The notes beneath the pieces were generated by a model. That model did no database searches and was not told the origin of the DNA. It worked only from the letters and a program-made list of their open reading frames with translations. This document shows positions 24,511 to 33,256 of a stretch of DNA of 43,407 nucleotides, piece after piece. Location: NCBI RefSeq assembly GCF_001667585.1, contig NZ_LZJZ01000088.1, forward strand, positions 1-43,407, read 5' to 3'. Position numbers and translations under genes: made by a program. The DNA comes from Mycobacterium sp. E2733 (GTDB taxonomy: Bacteria > Actinomycetota > Actinomycetes > Mycobacteriales > Mycobacteriaceae). Each line of letters starts with the position of its first letter. Position 1 is the stretch's first letter.

Positions 24511-25289
24511 CCGCCGACCGGGACTACCCGCAGATGGCCGCCACGCGCGGCAGGGTCGAGCCCGCGCCGCGCCGGGTGCGTGGCTACCTCGGGGGCGCGC
24601 TGGTCTTCGACACCACCGCCGCCCTGTATGTGTGGGAGGTCCCGTATTACCCGCAGTACTACATCCCGTTCGCCGATGTCCGTGCGGAGTTTCTGCGTGA
24701 CGAAAACCATTCGCAGAAAGTTCAATTCGGTCCGTCGCGGCTGCACTCCCTGGTGGGCGCCGGTGCGACCCACCCGTCCGCCGCGCGGGTGTTCGACGCC
24801 GACGGTGGCGGTCCGGTGGCCGGGACGGTGCGATTCGAGTGGAATCCGTTGCGGTGGTTAGAGGAAGACGAACCGATCTACGGCCACCCGCGTAACCCTT
24901 ATTCGCGGGTTGACGCGTTGCGCTCACACCGGCATGTTCGGGTCGAGCTGGACGGAATTATACTGGCCGACACCAGGTCTCCGGTTTTGTTGTTCGAAAC
25001 CGGTTTGCCCACAAGGTATTACATTGATCCGACGGATATCGCCTTCGAGCATCTGGAGCCTAGCGCCACGCAGACGCTGTGCCCGTACAAAGGGGTGACG
25101 TCGGGGTATTGGTCGGTGCGGTCCGGCCCCCCTGATGAGCAGGCCCTGCATCCGGATCTGGCCTGGACTTACCACTACCCGTTGCCCGCGGTCGGCCAGA
25201 TCGCCGGTCTGGTGGCGTTTTACAACGAAAAGCTGGACATCTTCGTCGACGGTGCGGCCCTGCCCCGGCCGCGCACCCAGTTCAGTTAG
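24507..25289 (+). CDS. DUF427 family protein with two copies of the domain
   Basis: A 260-residue protein starting with a GTG inside the stop of the preceding gene. DUF427 is a small beta-rich domain with motif R(V)...G..(V)ADT....L.E...P..YYI; here it occurs twice: VRGYLGGALVFDTTAALYVW...PQYYIPFADV and HRHVRVELDGIILADTRSPV...TRYYIDPTDI, with CPYKGVTSGYWSV after the second. The function is unknown. By position it corresponds to Rv1056. Confidence 0.88.
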   Translation: MTADRDYPQMAATRGRVEPAPRRVRGYLGGALVFDTTAALYVWEVPYYPQYYIPFADVRAEFLRDENHSQKVQFGPSRLHSLVGAGATHPSAARVFDADGGGPVAGTVRFEWNPLRWLEEDEPIYGHPRNPYSRVDALRSHRHVRVELDGIILADTRSPVLLFETGLPTRYYIDPTDIAFEHLEPSATQTLCPYKGVTSGYWSVRSGPPDEQALHPDLAWTYHYPLPAVGQIAGLVAFYNEKLDIFVDGAALPRPRTQFS

Positions 25290-25668
25290 CGAACGCGGTG
25301 TGATCTTTTTCTCTTCGTGCGCCGGACCCTGAGAATTTCTTAGCCCGGACAACTCCACCCCGCTGACCGGGGACGTTAGCGGCGAATGCGAAATCCGCCG
25401 GAAGCGCGTTTGCATCGTTTTCGCTACGGGTAAGCGACTGCGATACAGCGTAATTGAGAGCCTGAGCAGAACCTGAGTGCGCGGGGGTGACGTAGCTAAC
25501 GTCGTGGCATTCGAGCCGCTTCAACGCGATTTTTGGCCGGTAGACTCTCGAAACCAGTCGCGTCAGTGCCTTTCGGTGCTGAGATCCTCCTGGATCCGGA
25601 GGCCGAATTGTCGCGCAAGTCCCGGCGAGTTCGCCTCCGCGCCGACAACATAGCAAAGGCGGTGCAGC
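25290..25668 (+). promoter_or_regulatory. Upstream region of the beta-propeller gene
   Basis: A 379-bp gap without a gene. CCTGAG occurs twice in the same orientation at 25461-25466 and 25472-25477, 11 bp apart (on the other strand CTCAGG-N5-CTCAGG); this resembles the MprA box, two CTCAG-containing half-sites on one face of the helix. A near-palindrome CTGAGAATTTCTTAG lies at 25329-25343. In M. tuberculosis the Rv1057 promoter is controlled by MprAB, TrcRS and sigma E. I could not fix the transcription start. Confidence 0.5.
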
Positions 25669-26757
25669 GTGAGCGGTGTAAACGACCGCAAGGCCTTACA
25701 GGACGACCGAGACGAGCCGGTGTTCGTATTCGACGGCGCCCCGGTGGTCCAGATTCCGGTCCGAAACGGTCCGATCAGCGACATCGGCGTCAGTCCCGAC
25801 GGCACTCGGCTGATCGCGGCGAATCACGGCCGCGACACGGTCTCGATCATCGACACCGATGCACGTCAGCTGGTGCAGACGGTCACGGGCGTCACCGAAC
25901 CATTCGCGATCGCCGTGAGCGATGGGGCCTCCCCGCGCGCCTACATCAGCACCGCGTCCCCGTCGTATGACTCGATCGACGTCGTCGACCTCACCACGAA
26001 CGCGCGCATCGCGACGCATCCGCTGGCCGACAGCGTAAGCGATCTGATCGCGAGCGCCGACGGGAGGTTCGTCTACGCCAGCCGGAACGGCGCGCGTGGC
26101 GCCGACGTCGCGATCATGGACACCACCACGGACGACTTCGAGGTGATCGAACTCGCCGCCACGCCCGGAACCACCGCGGACTGCGTGCGCATCAGCCCCG
26201 ACGGGCGCCACCTGTACGCCGCCACCAACGGGCCATCCGGCGGCGAACTCGTCGTCATCGAGACCGGGGCGCAATCCCACCGGCGGGCCGGTGTCGGCCC
26301 CCGCATCGTTGGCGCCTACGAGCTGGGTTTGCCGATCCGCGACGTCGCGTTGAGCGGCGACGGCGGCACGGCCTATGTGGCCAGTTGCGGCCCCGTCGTG
26401 GGCGCGGTGCTCGACGTGATCGACACCCGAGCCCACAAGATCACCGGAACCCGCAAGCTCAGCGAGGTCCCCGGCCCGCTCACCCGCTTGGCGCTCAGTC
26501 GCGACGGCCGCCGCGCCTACTTGGTCAGCGATGACCGCGTCGCGGCGGTCTGCACGCAAACCCACGACGTCCTCGGCGACATCGGGGCGGCGAAGCGCCC
26601 GTCGTGCGTGGTCGAGAGCCCGGACGGCAGATATCTCTACATCGCCGGCCATTCCGGTGTGGTGACCGTCGTGCCGATTGCCGCGGGCGGGGGATCGGCC
26701 GAGGCGTCGACCACTCGCATGCCCGCGCTCGCTCAGCGGGAACCCGCACTCGCCTAG
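25669..26757 (+). CDS. Seven-bladed beta-propeller (YVTN-like) protein, Rv1057-like
   Basis: A 362-residue repeat protein from a GTG preceded by AAAGGCGG. About seven blades of some 45 residues are seen through repeated SPDGTRLIAANHG, SADGRFVYASRNG, SPDGRHLYAATNG, SGDGGTAYVASCG, SRDGRRAYLVSDD and SPDGRYLYIAGHS units. There is no signal peptide. The M. tuberculosis counterpart Rv1057 is a propeller repressed by TrcR and induced by envelope stress; position and architecture match. Molecular function is not known. Confidence 0.88.
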   Translation: MSGVNDRKALQDDRDEPVFVFDGAPVVQIPVRNGPISDIGVSPDGTRLIAANHGRDTVSIIDTDARQLVQTVTGVTEPFAIAVSDGASPRAYISTASPSYDSIDVVDLTTNARIATHPLADSVSDLIASADGRFVYASRNGARGADVAIMDTTTDDFEVIELAATPGTTADCVRISPDGRHLYAATNGPSGGELVVIETGAQSHRRAGVGPRIVGAYELGLPIRDVALSGDGGTAYVASCGPVVGAVLDVIDTRAHKITGTRKLSEVPGPLTRLALSRDGRRAYLVSDDRVAAVCTQTHDVLGDIGAAKRPSCVVESPDGRYLYIAGHSGVVTVVPIAAGGGSAEASTTRMPALAQREPALA

Positions 26758-26901
26758 GGTGATTGCCGACCCTGGCGGCGAACTCGGGCTTAGGGTGGAT
26801 GCTGCCGGCGGGTCATCGCCGCCGGCCCGGGAGGCGGCCACGCCGCGACTCGAGGGTTGACATCAGGCGACGCTGCGCCGAGATCCAAAGGCGGTACCTC
26901 A

Positions 26902-28533
26902 ATGGACAGCACGATGCAGGACTTTCCGTTGACGATCACCGCGATCATGCGGCACGGCTGCGGTGTGCACGGCGAGCGCACGGTCACGACCGCCACCGAT
27001 GACGGCTACCGGCGCATCAGCTACCGCGAACTGGGTCACGACGCCGCTCGGCTGGCGAACGGATTGCGCCGCCTCGGCATCAGCGGGGACCAGCGGGTGG
27101 CGACGTTCATGTGGAACAACGCCGAACACCTGACCACCTACCTGGCGGTGCCGTCGATGGGCGCCGTGCTGCACACGCTCAACATCCGCCTCTTCGCCGA
27201 GCAGATCTCCTACGTCGCCAACGAGGCCGAAGACCAGGTGGTGCTGGTCGACATGTCGCTGGCCAAGCTGCTTGCCCCGGTGCTGGGTGACCTCAAGACC
27301 GTGCACACCGTGATCGTGGTGGGCGAGGGTGACGCCGCCGCGTTCGAGGGGTCGGGCAAGACCGTGCTGCGATATGCCGACGTGCTCGCGGGCGAGTCGA
27401 CCGAGTTCGCCTGGCCGAAGATCGACGAGAAGTCCGCGGCCGCAATGTGCTACACGAGCGGCACCACCGGCAACCCGAAAGGCGTTGTCTACAGCCATCG
27501 TTCGAGCTACCTGCACACCATGGCGGCCTGCACCGCCAACGGCATCGGCGTGGGTTCCGTCGACAGCGTGCTGCCGATCGTGCCGATGTTCCACGCCAAC
27601 GCGTGGGGCCTGCCCTATGCCGCGCTGATGGCCGGCGCCGACCTCGTCTTGCCCGACTGCCACCTTGACGCGCGTTCGCTGATTCGCATGGTGGAGGACC
27701 AGCGGCCGACCGTGGCGGGCGCGGTGCCAACCATCTGGAACGACGTCCTGCACCGGCTGGAGGAGGAACCCGACCACGACATGTCGTCGCTGCGGCTCGT
27801 GGTCTGCGGGGGCTCGGCCGTTCCGGTCTCGCTGATGCGCACCTTCGAGGAGAACCACGGCGTTCAGATCCGGCAGCTGTGGGGCATGACGGAAACCTCC
27901 CCGATGGCCACCATGGCGTGGCCGCCGCCGGGAACCCCCGAGGACCAGCACTGGGCGTTCCGCGCCACCCAGGGCCAACCGGTATGCGGCGTGGAAATGC
28001 GGATCGTCGACGACGACGGTCAGGTGCTGCCCAACGATGGTGAGGCCGTCGGCGAGGTGGAAGTCCGCGGCCCATGGATTGCCGGCTCGTACTACCTCAC
28101 CGCCGACGACTCGAAGTTCGACTCCGGCTGGTTGCGCACGGGCGACGTGGGACGCGTCGACGAGCGTGGGTTCGTCACCCTGACCGACCGGGCCAAGGAC
28201 GTCATCAAGTCCGGTGGCGAGTGGATCTCATCGGTCGAACTCGAGAACAGCTTGATCGGGCACCCGCACGTCGTCGAGGCCGCGGTGGTCGGCGTCCCCG
28301 ACGAGCGGTGGCAGGAGCGGCCCCTCGCCGTCGTGGTGGCCAAGGAGGGCACCACGGTCAGCGCTGAGGACCTGCGAAAGTTCCTCGCGGAGAAGGTGGT
28401 TCGCTGGTGGCTGCCCGAACGGTGGGCGTTCGTCGAAGAGATTCCGCGCACCAGCGTGGGCAAGTACGACAAGAAGGCCATTCGGTCGCGTTACGCCGAA
28501 CATGGCTACTGGGTGGTCGAGGCCCGCGACTGA
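26902..28533 (+). CDS. fadD14: Fatty-acid-CoA ligase FadD14
   Basis: A 543-residue ANL-superfamily acyl-activating enzyme, which forms acyl-AMP and then acyl-CoA. Motifs: YTSGTTGNPKGV (P-loop-like), QLWGMTETSPMA, GWLRTGDVGRVDERGF, DRAKDVIKSGGEWIS, and the C-terminal catalytic Lys region PRTSVGKYDKKAI. The ATG at 26902 gives the 543 residues I remember for Rv1058 FadD14; a TTG at 26857 is the alternative. The next gene begins after a 142-bp gap that holds a palindromic repeat. Confidence 0.93.
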   Translation: MDSTMQDFPLTITAIMRHGCGVHGERTVTTATDDGYRRISYRELGHDAARLANGLRRLGISGDQRVATFMWNNAEHLTTYLAVPSMGAVLHTLNIRLFAEQISYVANEAEDQVVLVDMSLAKLLAPVLGDLKTVHTVIVVGEGDAAAFEGSGKTVLRYADVLAGESTEFAWPKIDEKSAAAMCYTSGTTGNPKGVVYSHRSSYLHTMAACTANGIGVGSVDSVLPIVPMFHANAWGLPYAALMAGADLVLPDCHLDARSLIRMVEDQRPTVAGAVPTIWNDVLHRLEEEPDHDMSSLRLVVCGGSAVPVSLMRTFEENHGVQIRQLWGMTETSPMATMAWPPPGTPEDQHWAFRATQGQPVCGVEMRIVDDDGQVLPNDGEAVGEVEVRGPWIAGSYYLTADDSKFDSGWLRTGDVGRVDERGFVTLTDRAKDVIKSGGEWISSVELENSLIGHPHVVEAAVVGVPDERWQERPLAVVVAKEGTTVSAEDLRKFLAEKVVRWWLPERWAFVEEIPRTSVGKYDKKAIRSRYAEHGYWVVEARD

Positions 28534-28548
28534 GGGCACTGCCTCGGC

Positions 28549-28608
28549 GCGAGCAGACGTGAAATCGCATCGGTTCGCCCCGGATCGTGCGATTTCGTGT
28601 CTGCTCGC
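28549..28608. repeat. 60-bp imperfect palindromic intergenic repeat
   Basis: Arms of 21 bp, 28549-28569 and 28588-28608, are reverse complements with two mismatches; the core is GCGAGCAGACNNGAAATCGC. I remember sequences like GCGAGCAGACGCAAAATCGC recurring between genes in mycobacterial genomes. It lies between fadD14 and the next gene and may also serve as a terminator. Confidence 0.75.
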
Positions 28609-28675
28609 GAATGGGCCGAGCGCTGGGCGACCTCGCCGGGGTGTTGACCGGCTGAAGCTGGGTACCGTCGAGACC

Positions 28676-29560
28676 ATGTGTCGACTATTCGGACTACACG
28701 CCGGGACCGACGTTTGCACCGCGACGTTCTGGTTGTTGGACGCCCCCGACAGCCTCGCCGATCAGAGCAGGAGGAACCCGGACGGCACGGGCCTGGGCGT
28801 CTTCGACGGGCGTGGCCGGCCGCAGCTGGACAAGCAACCCATGGCGGCCTGGGAGGATGCCGCCTTCGCCACCGAAGCCCACGAGTTGACCGGCACCACC
28901 TTCATCGCGCATGTGCGTTACGCGACAACCGGTGCGCTCGACGTCCACAACACCCACCCATTCCTGCAGGACGGCCGGATCTTCGCGCACAACGGCGTGC
29001 TGGAGGGGCTGGACGTTCTCGACAGAAGGCTGCGCGAGGTCGACACCGACGAATTGGTCCTCGGCGACACCGATTCCGAGCGGGTGTTCGCGCTGATCAC
29101 GGCCTCGATCCGGGCGCTGAACGGTGACGTGACCGCGGGTCTGACCGATGCCATGAAATGGCTTGCGGCCAATGTGCCGATTTATGCGGTCAACGTGCTA
29201 TTGAGCACGGCGACCGACATGTGGGCGCTGCGGTATCCCGAAACCCACGAACTATACGTCCTGGATCGCTCCGACGACGCCCCCACCCGGGCCCCGAAAT
29301 TCGACCTGCGCACCAAGCGAATTCACGCGCGATCGGAACATCTGTGCACCCGCCCGTCGGTGGTCTTCGCCACCGAACGCATGGACGACGACCCGCGCTG
29401 GCATCTGCTCGATCCGGGTGAGCTGGTCCACGTCGACGCCGCGCTGCACGTCGACCGCAGTGTGATACTGCCCGACCTGCCCGCGCACCTGGTGCGTCGG
29501 GACGAGCTGAGCGCGGCGGTGGACGAATCGCAACACGCGCTGCCGAGCGCTCGGCGCTAG
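28676..29560 (+). CDS. Class II glutamine amidotransferase-like protein
   Basis: A 294-residue N-terminal-nucleophile protein. The second residue is Cys (MCRLFGLHAG), the catalytic nucleophile of class II amidotransferases once Met is removed. The fold motifs HVRYATTG, NTHPF, FAHNG and DTDSERVFALI are clear. There is no synthase domain, so it belongs to the YafJ/EgtC-like group. EgtC cuts the gamma-glutamyl group in ergothioneine synthesis, but no other egt gene is here. By position it matches Rv1061. Confidence 0.88.
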   Translation: MCRLFGLHAGTDVCTATFWLLDAPDSLADQSRRNPDGTGLGVFDGRGRPQLDKQPMAAWEDAAFATEAHELTGTTFIAHVRYATTGALDVHNTHPFLQDGRIFAHNGVLEGLDVLDRRLREVDTDELVLGDTDSERVFALITASIRALNGDVTAGLTDAMKWLAANVPIYAVNVLLSTATDMWALRYPETHELYVLDRSDDAPTRAPKFDLRTKRIHARSEHLCTRPSVVFATERMDDDPRWHLLDPGELVHVDAALHVDRSVILPDLPAHLVRRDELSAAVDESQHALPSARR

Positions 29561-29584
29561 CTCAATGCCGGCCTGGCAGAGTGG

Positions 29585-30475
29585 GTGGGCGTGACAACCA
29601 GACGAGCGCTTGTGCTGGCCGGTGGAGGAATAGCGGGAATCGCTTGGGAGACAGGCGTTTTGCGCGGTATCGCCGATGTGTCCCCGGCGGCGGCCGGGCT
29701 GTTGCTGGATTCCGATGTCCTGGTGGGGACCTCGGCGGGCTCTGCGGTCGCCGCGCAGATCGGCAGCGGCAGCACGCTTGACGTGCTATTCGACCGGCAG
29801 GTCGCCGAATCGTCGGCCGAGATCGATTCCGGGGTCGACGTCGACACGATCACCGAAATGTTCCTGGCGGCCTTGGCGGAGCCCTTTGCGGACCCGTCGA
29901 ACAAGATCCGGCAGCAGATGCAGCGAATCGGGGCCGTGGCGTTGGCGACGAAAACCGTTCCGCCGCCGGTGCGCCGCCAGGTGATCGCCCAACGCCTGCC
30001 GTCGCACCACTGGCCCGATCGAGCGCTGCGGATCACCGCGATAGACGTGGACACCGGCGAATTGGTGGTTTTCGATTGCGCATCCGGCGTTGACCTCGTC
30101 GACGCGGTGGCGGCCAGCTGCGCGGTGCCCGGGGCGTGGCCACCCGTGTCGATCGCGGGCCGGCGCTACATGGACGGCGGGATCGCCAGCTCGGTCAACC
30201 TCGGCGTGGCCGACGACTGCGACGCGGCGGTGGTGCTGGTGCCCTCGGGCGCGGACGCGCCCGCGCCGTTCGGCGACGGGCCGGCCGCGGAGATCTCCGC
30301 CTTCACCGGCGCGACGTTCGCGGTGTTCGCCGACGCGGACTCGCTGGCGGCCTTCGGGTCCAACCCGTTGGACCCCGCATGTCGCGTCGCGTCGGCACTG
30401 GCCGGACGCGACCAGGGCCGCCGCGAAGCCCCGGGCGTCGCGCGCTTCCTGGGCATCGCCGAGCCGGGCGGCTAA
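29585..30475 (+). CDS. Patatin-like phospholipase (Rv1062-like)
   Basis: A 296-residue enzyme starting at GTG 29585 (a second GTG at 29591 is possible). The patatin oxyanion motif GGGIAG follows strand 1, the nucleophile elbow is GTSAGS with S50, and the catalytic Asp lies in YMDGGIASS. These Ser-Asp dyad enzymes release acyl chains from lipids. It is convergent with a second patatin gene whose stop is 22 bp away. Confidence 0.9.
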   Translation: MGVTTRRALVLAGGGIAGIAWETGVLRGIADVSPAAAGLLLDSDVLVGTSAGSAVAAQIGSGSTLDVLFDRQVAESSAEIDSGVDVDTITEMFLAALAEPFADPSNKIRQQMQRIGAVALATKTVPPPVRRQVIAQRLPSHHWPDRALRITAIDVDTGELVVFDCASGVDLVDAVAASCAVPGAWPPVSIAGRRYMDGGIASSVNLGVADDCDAAVVLVPSGADAPAPFGDGPAAEISAFTGATFAVFADADSLAAFGSNPLDPACRVASALAGRDQGRREAPGVARFLGIAEPGG

Positions 30476-30496
30476 CGTGCTGGCGCAGTGCGGGTT

Positions 30497-31621
30497 TCAG
30501 CCTTCGATCGCGGGCGGCGCGGTGCGGTCGTCCTCGAACGCGTCCAGGGCCTCGTCGGCCAGCGCACGGCCGACGGCGATCACCTCCGCCGCCCGGTGAA
30601 ACTCCAGGCCCCGGCACGTCGAGCGCGGGATCTCGATCAACAGGTCGGGCGGGTAGACCGCCAGCGTGTGGCGCGCCAGAGCGGCCTGGGCGATGTCGAT
30701 CGTCCGGTTCATCACCTCGAAGCTGCCCAGCTTCGGCACTTCGGGTGCGGCATCCGCAAGTTCACCGGCCGCATCGTCCCCGGCCGCGGGCTCCTCGACG
30801 TCCAGATCCTCCGACCAGCTGTCCGCCTCCGCGGTAGACCCGCCGAATCTGCCCAGGACGGCTCGCGCGGTGGGCCGATCGAGCAGCGACCGGGCCGCGG
30901 CGGTGTCGAGCAGCGCGGAGGTGCTGCGCACCATGCGGTTCAGCCACTCGGCGGTCACGCCGGACTCCGCGTCCCGGGCGGCGATCGCCTCGCTGCCGCT
31001 GAGGCTCACCGCGATGGTCACGTCGGCGTTGACTGCCGACAGGGGGGCCATCGGCAGCGGGTCGAGGATGCCGCCGTCGGCCAACAGCCGCCCATCTACT
31101 TCGTGCGGGGCGATCACGCCCGGTATGGCGATGGACGCGCGGATCGCCGCGTCGACCGGGCCGCGCTGGAACCACACCGACTTACCGGCCAACAGGTCGG
31201 TCGCCACCGCGGTGAAGGGGATGGGCAGTTGCTCGATGTCGACCGGGCCGAGGATGTCGCGCACCGTTTCCAGGATTTTCTCGGCCCTCATCACTCCGGC
31301 CGCGCTGATCGAGAAGTCCAGCAGCCGCAGGATGGTGCGCTGCGTCAGGGACTTCGCCCAGTCGGCGAACTCGTCGCGACGCCCGGCCGCCTCCAAACCG
31401 CCGACCAGCGCGCCCATCGACGAGCCGGCGATCCCCACGATCTCGTAGTCGCGGGCGCGCAGCGCGTCGATCACCCCGATGTGGGCGTAGCCGCGGGCGC
31501 CGCCGCTGCCCAGTGCCAACGCGACGCGCGTCGGTGACGATCGGCGGACGACTCCGCCAGGTCCGTCCGGCATCTGTTCATTTTGCGCGGCGGAGGGGTG
31601 CGGCGGCGGCCGGGTTGGCAC
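30497..31621 (-). CDS. Patatin-like / RssA-type phospholipase (Rv1063c-like)
   Basis: A 374-residue protein. Motifs: GSGGARGYAHIGVI (glycine-rich oxyanion loop), GSSMGAL with Ser in the GxSxG elbow, and LADGGILDPLP with the catalytic Asp, all in the RssA/NTE order, followed by an acidic linker and a C-terminal helical part. I kept the GTG start at 31621 because AGAAGAAA precedes it; the ATG at 31573 has no ribosome site. It is behind lpqV with a 41-bp gap. Confidence 0.9.
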   Translation of the reverse strand: MPTRPPPHPSAAQNEQMPDGPGGVVRRSSPTRVALALGSGGARGYAHIGVIDALRARDYEIVGIAGSSMGALVGGLEAAGRRDEFADWAKSLTQRTILRLLDFSISAAGVMRAEKILETVRDILGPVDIEQLPIPFTAVATDLLAGKSVWFQRGPVDAAIRASIAIPGVIAPHEVDGRLLADGGILDPLPMAPLSAVNADVTIAVSLSGSEAIAARDAESGVTAEWLNRMVRSTSALLDTAAARSLLDRPTARAVLGRFGGSTAEADSWSEDLDVEEPAAGDDAAGELADAAPEVPKLGSFEVMNRTIDIAQAALARHTLAVYPPDLLIEIPRSTCRGLEFHRAAEVIAVGRALADEALDAFEDDRTAPPAIEG

Positions 31622-31662
31622 TTTCTTCTACCCGTGAATTCAATCGCGCACGAGTTCGAAGA

Positions 31663-32106
31663 CTAGCCGCATTCGTCGTTGGCGGCGGCGCGTGCGGCGG
31701 TGATGACGGCCGCCTGCCGGGCCGCCGTCAGGTCCGCCCAGCGGGCATTCCAGCTGCCCGCGGTGCCCGACGGCGCGGCCTGGACCATTGCCAAATAGGG
31801 CTCGAACAGGGATTCACCGGTCCTGGGCTGGGCATCCATCCACAGTTTTGCCGTGTGACAGGCCTGGTAATACTCTTCCTCGGTCGAATTCGCCGGCACG
31901 TCGACCCTGGTCGTCACGCCCGCCGGGGAGAGCCCGACGGCGCCCGGCGGTGCCGCATTCGTGCCGCCCGGTATGCCCGCCGGCCGCGCGGGCGAGGACG
32001 CGGGCTTACCGCTCGGGACGCCGGACGAACATCCGGTGGCCGCCAATAAACCGGCCGCCACCGCGAGCGTGCCCCACAGCCGGGGCCGTTGACCGCACCA
32101 GCGCAT
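31663..32106 (-). CDS. lpqV: Lipoprotein LpqV
   Basis: A 147-residue lipoprotein. A signal sequence MRWCGQRPRLWGTLAVAAGL leads to the lipobox LAATGC with lipidated C26, then a Ser/Pro/Ala-rich linker and a folded C-terminal domain with C83-like and C-terminal Cys residues (YYQACHTAK and ANDECG) that may form a disulfide. Length and position match Rv1064c. The gene diverges from the dioxygenase-like gene. Confidence 0.88.
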   Translation of the reverse strand: MRWCGQRPRLWGTLAVAAGLLAATGCSSGVPSGKPASSPARPAGIPGGTNAAPPGAVGLSPAGVTTRVDVPANSTEEEYYQACHTAKLWMDAQPRTGESLFEPYLAMVQAAPSGTAGSWNARWADLTAARQAAVITAARAAANDECG

Positions 32107-32216
32107 CTTCTCAATCTATGCAACACTGGCGGCCGTGATGGAGCGCTTCGGATTTTGTGAGTGTTGTCGGCCGTAACACGCCGCCGCCTGTCCGACCGTT
32201 TTTCTGGAGCTCTCCG

Positions 32217-32813
32217 ATGTCTGTATCCCTCGCCGCTTCGGCTGCGTTGCGCCCGCGCACCATCTCGTCCCCATCGTCGGGGCCGACCCGCCTGCGGGTT
32301 CCCGACCTCCTGCACGCCACCGACCGGGCCGCCGACGACGTGCTGAGCGGACGTTGCGACCACCTGCTGCCGCCGGGCGGAATGCCCCAGTCGCGGCGCT
32401 GGTTCACCCGCATCCACGGTGACGAGGAGCTGGACGTCTGGCTGATCAGCTGGGTTCGCGGTCATCACACCGAACTGCACGACCACGGTGGGTCCCTCGG
32501 TGCGCTGACGGTGCTGTCCGGGTCGCTCAACGAATTCCGTTGGGACGGCCGCGCGCTGCGGCGTCGCCGGCTCGACGCGGGCGATCAGGCCGGGTTCCCG
32601 CTGGGCTGGGTGCACGACGTGGTGTGGGCGCCGCGGCCCGTGACCGTTCCGGTCTCGGGTCTGGCGGGCACCGACGCGGGGCTGGCGCCCCCTTCGCTCA
32701 GCGTGCATGCCTACTCGCCGCCGCTGACCGCGATGTCCTACTACGAGGTCACCGGCCGAAATCGGTTGCGCCGCCAGCGCACCGAACTGACCGACCAACC
32801 GGAAGGACCGTGA
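32217..32813 (+). CDS. Cysteine-dioxygenase-like cupin
   Basis: A 198-residue cupin starting at the ATG after GGAGCTCTCCG. The metal site is visible as HHTELHDHGGSLGALTVLSG (the H-x-H type pattern ELHDHG, then Gly-rich turn), and a later His in LGWVHDV is the likely third ligand. The family oxidises cysteine or related thiols to sulfinates with iron and oxygen. Its stop overlaps the rhodanese gene start (TGATG), so the two act together. It corresponds to Rv1065. Confidence 0.85.
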   Translation: MSVSLAASAALRPRTISSPSSGPTRLRVPDLLHATDRAADDVLSGRCDHLLPPGGMPQSRRWFTRIHGDEELDVWLISWVRGHHTELHDHGGSLGALTVLSGSLNEFRWDGRALRRRRLDAGDQAGFPLGWVHDVVWAPRPVTVPVSGLAGTDAGLAPPSLSVHAYSPPLTAMSYYEVTGRNRLRRQRTELTDQPEGP

Positions 32814-33256
32814 TGAGCCGCATCGACGTCGTGTTGAGGTCCGCCCGGCGCCGTTACCGTCGCCTTCCCGCCGCCGAAGTGCCCGACGCGGTGCGGCGCG
32901 GGGCGGTGCTCGTCGACATCCGGCCGCAGGCCCAGCGCTTCCGCGAGGGGGAGATCGCGGGCGCGCTGGTGATCGAACGCAACGTCTTGGAGTGGCGCTG
33001 CGATCCGACCAGCGAGGCCAAGCTGCCCGAGGCCGTCAGCGACGACGTCGAATGGGTGATCGTGTGCTCGGAGGGCTACACCTCCAGCCTCGCGGCCGCC
33101 GCGCTGCTGGACATCGGCCTGCACCGTGCCACCGACGTCATCGGCGGCTATCACGCGCTCGCGGGTGCCGGTGTGCTCCAACAGCTTTCCGCTGCCGGCT
33201 CGCTCGGCGGCGGAGTGCTCGCCGACTCGGGCAAGCCTGGTCGCCGCTGGCTCTAG
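32813..33256 (+). CDS. Rhodanese-like sulfurtransferase
   Basis: A 147-residue single-domain rhodanese. The strand VLVDIRPQAQRFREGEIAGA and the active loop VCSEGYTSSLAA with the catalytic Cys (CxxGxxS) are clear, and GGYHAL follows near the end as usual. It moves sulfane sulfur between donor and acceptor. The ATG shares a base with the upstream dioxygenase-like stop; a GTG one codon earlier is possible. It is convergent with the large hydrolase gene, with no gap between the stops. Confidence 0.9.
   Translation: MSRIDVVLRSARRRYRRLPAAEVPDAVRRGAVLVDIRPQAQRFREGEIAGALVIERNVLEWRCDPTSEAKLPEAVSDDVEWVIVCSEGYTSSLAAAALLDIGLHRATDVIGGYHALAGAGVLQQLSAAGSLGGGVLADSGKPGRRWL

Noticed and set aside
17183..25668. 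Intact integrative element inserted at the tRNA
   Set aside because: No integrase, excisionase or second copy of the tRNA 3' end was found in the window.
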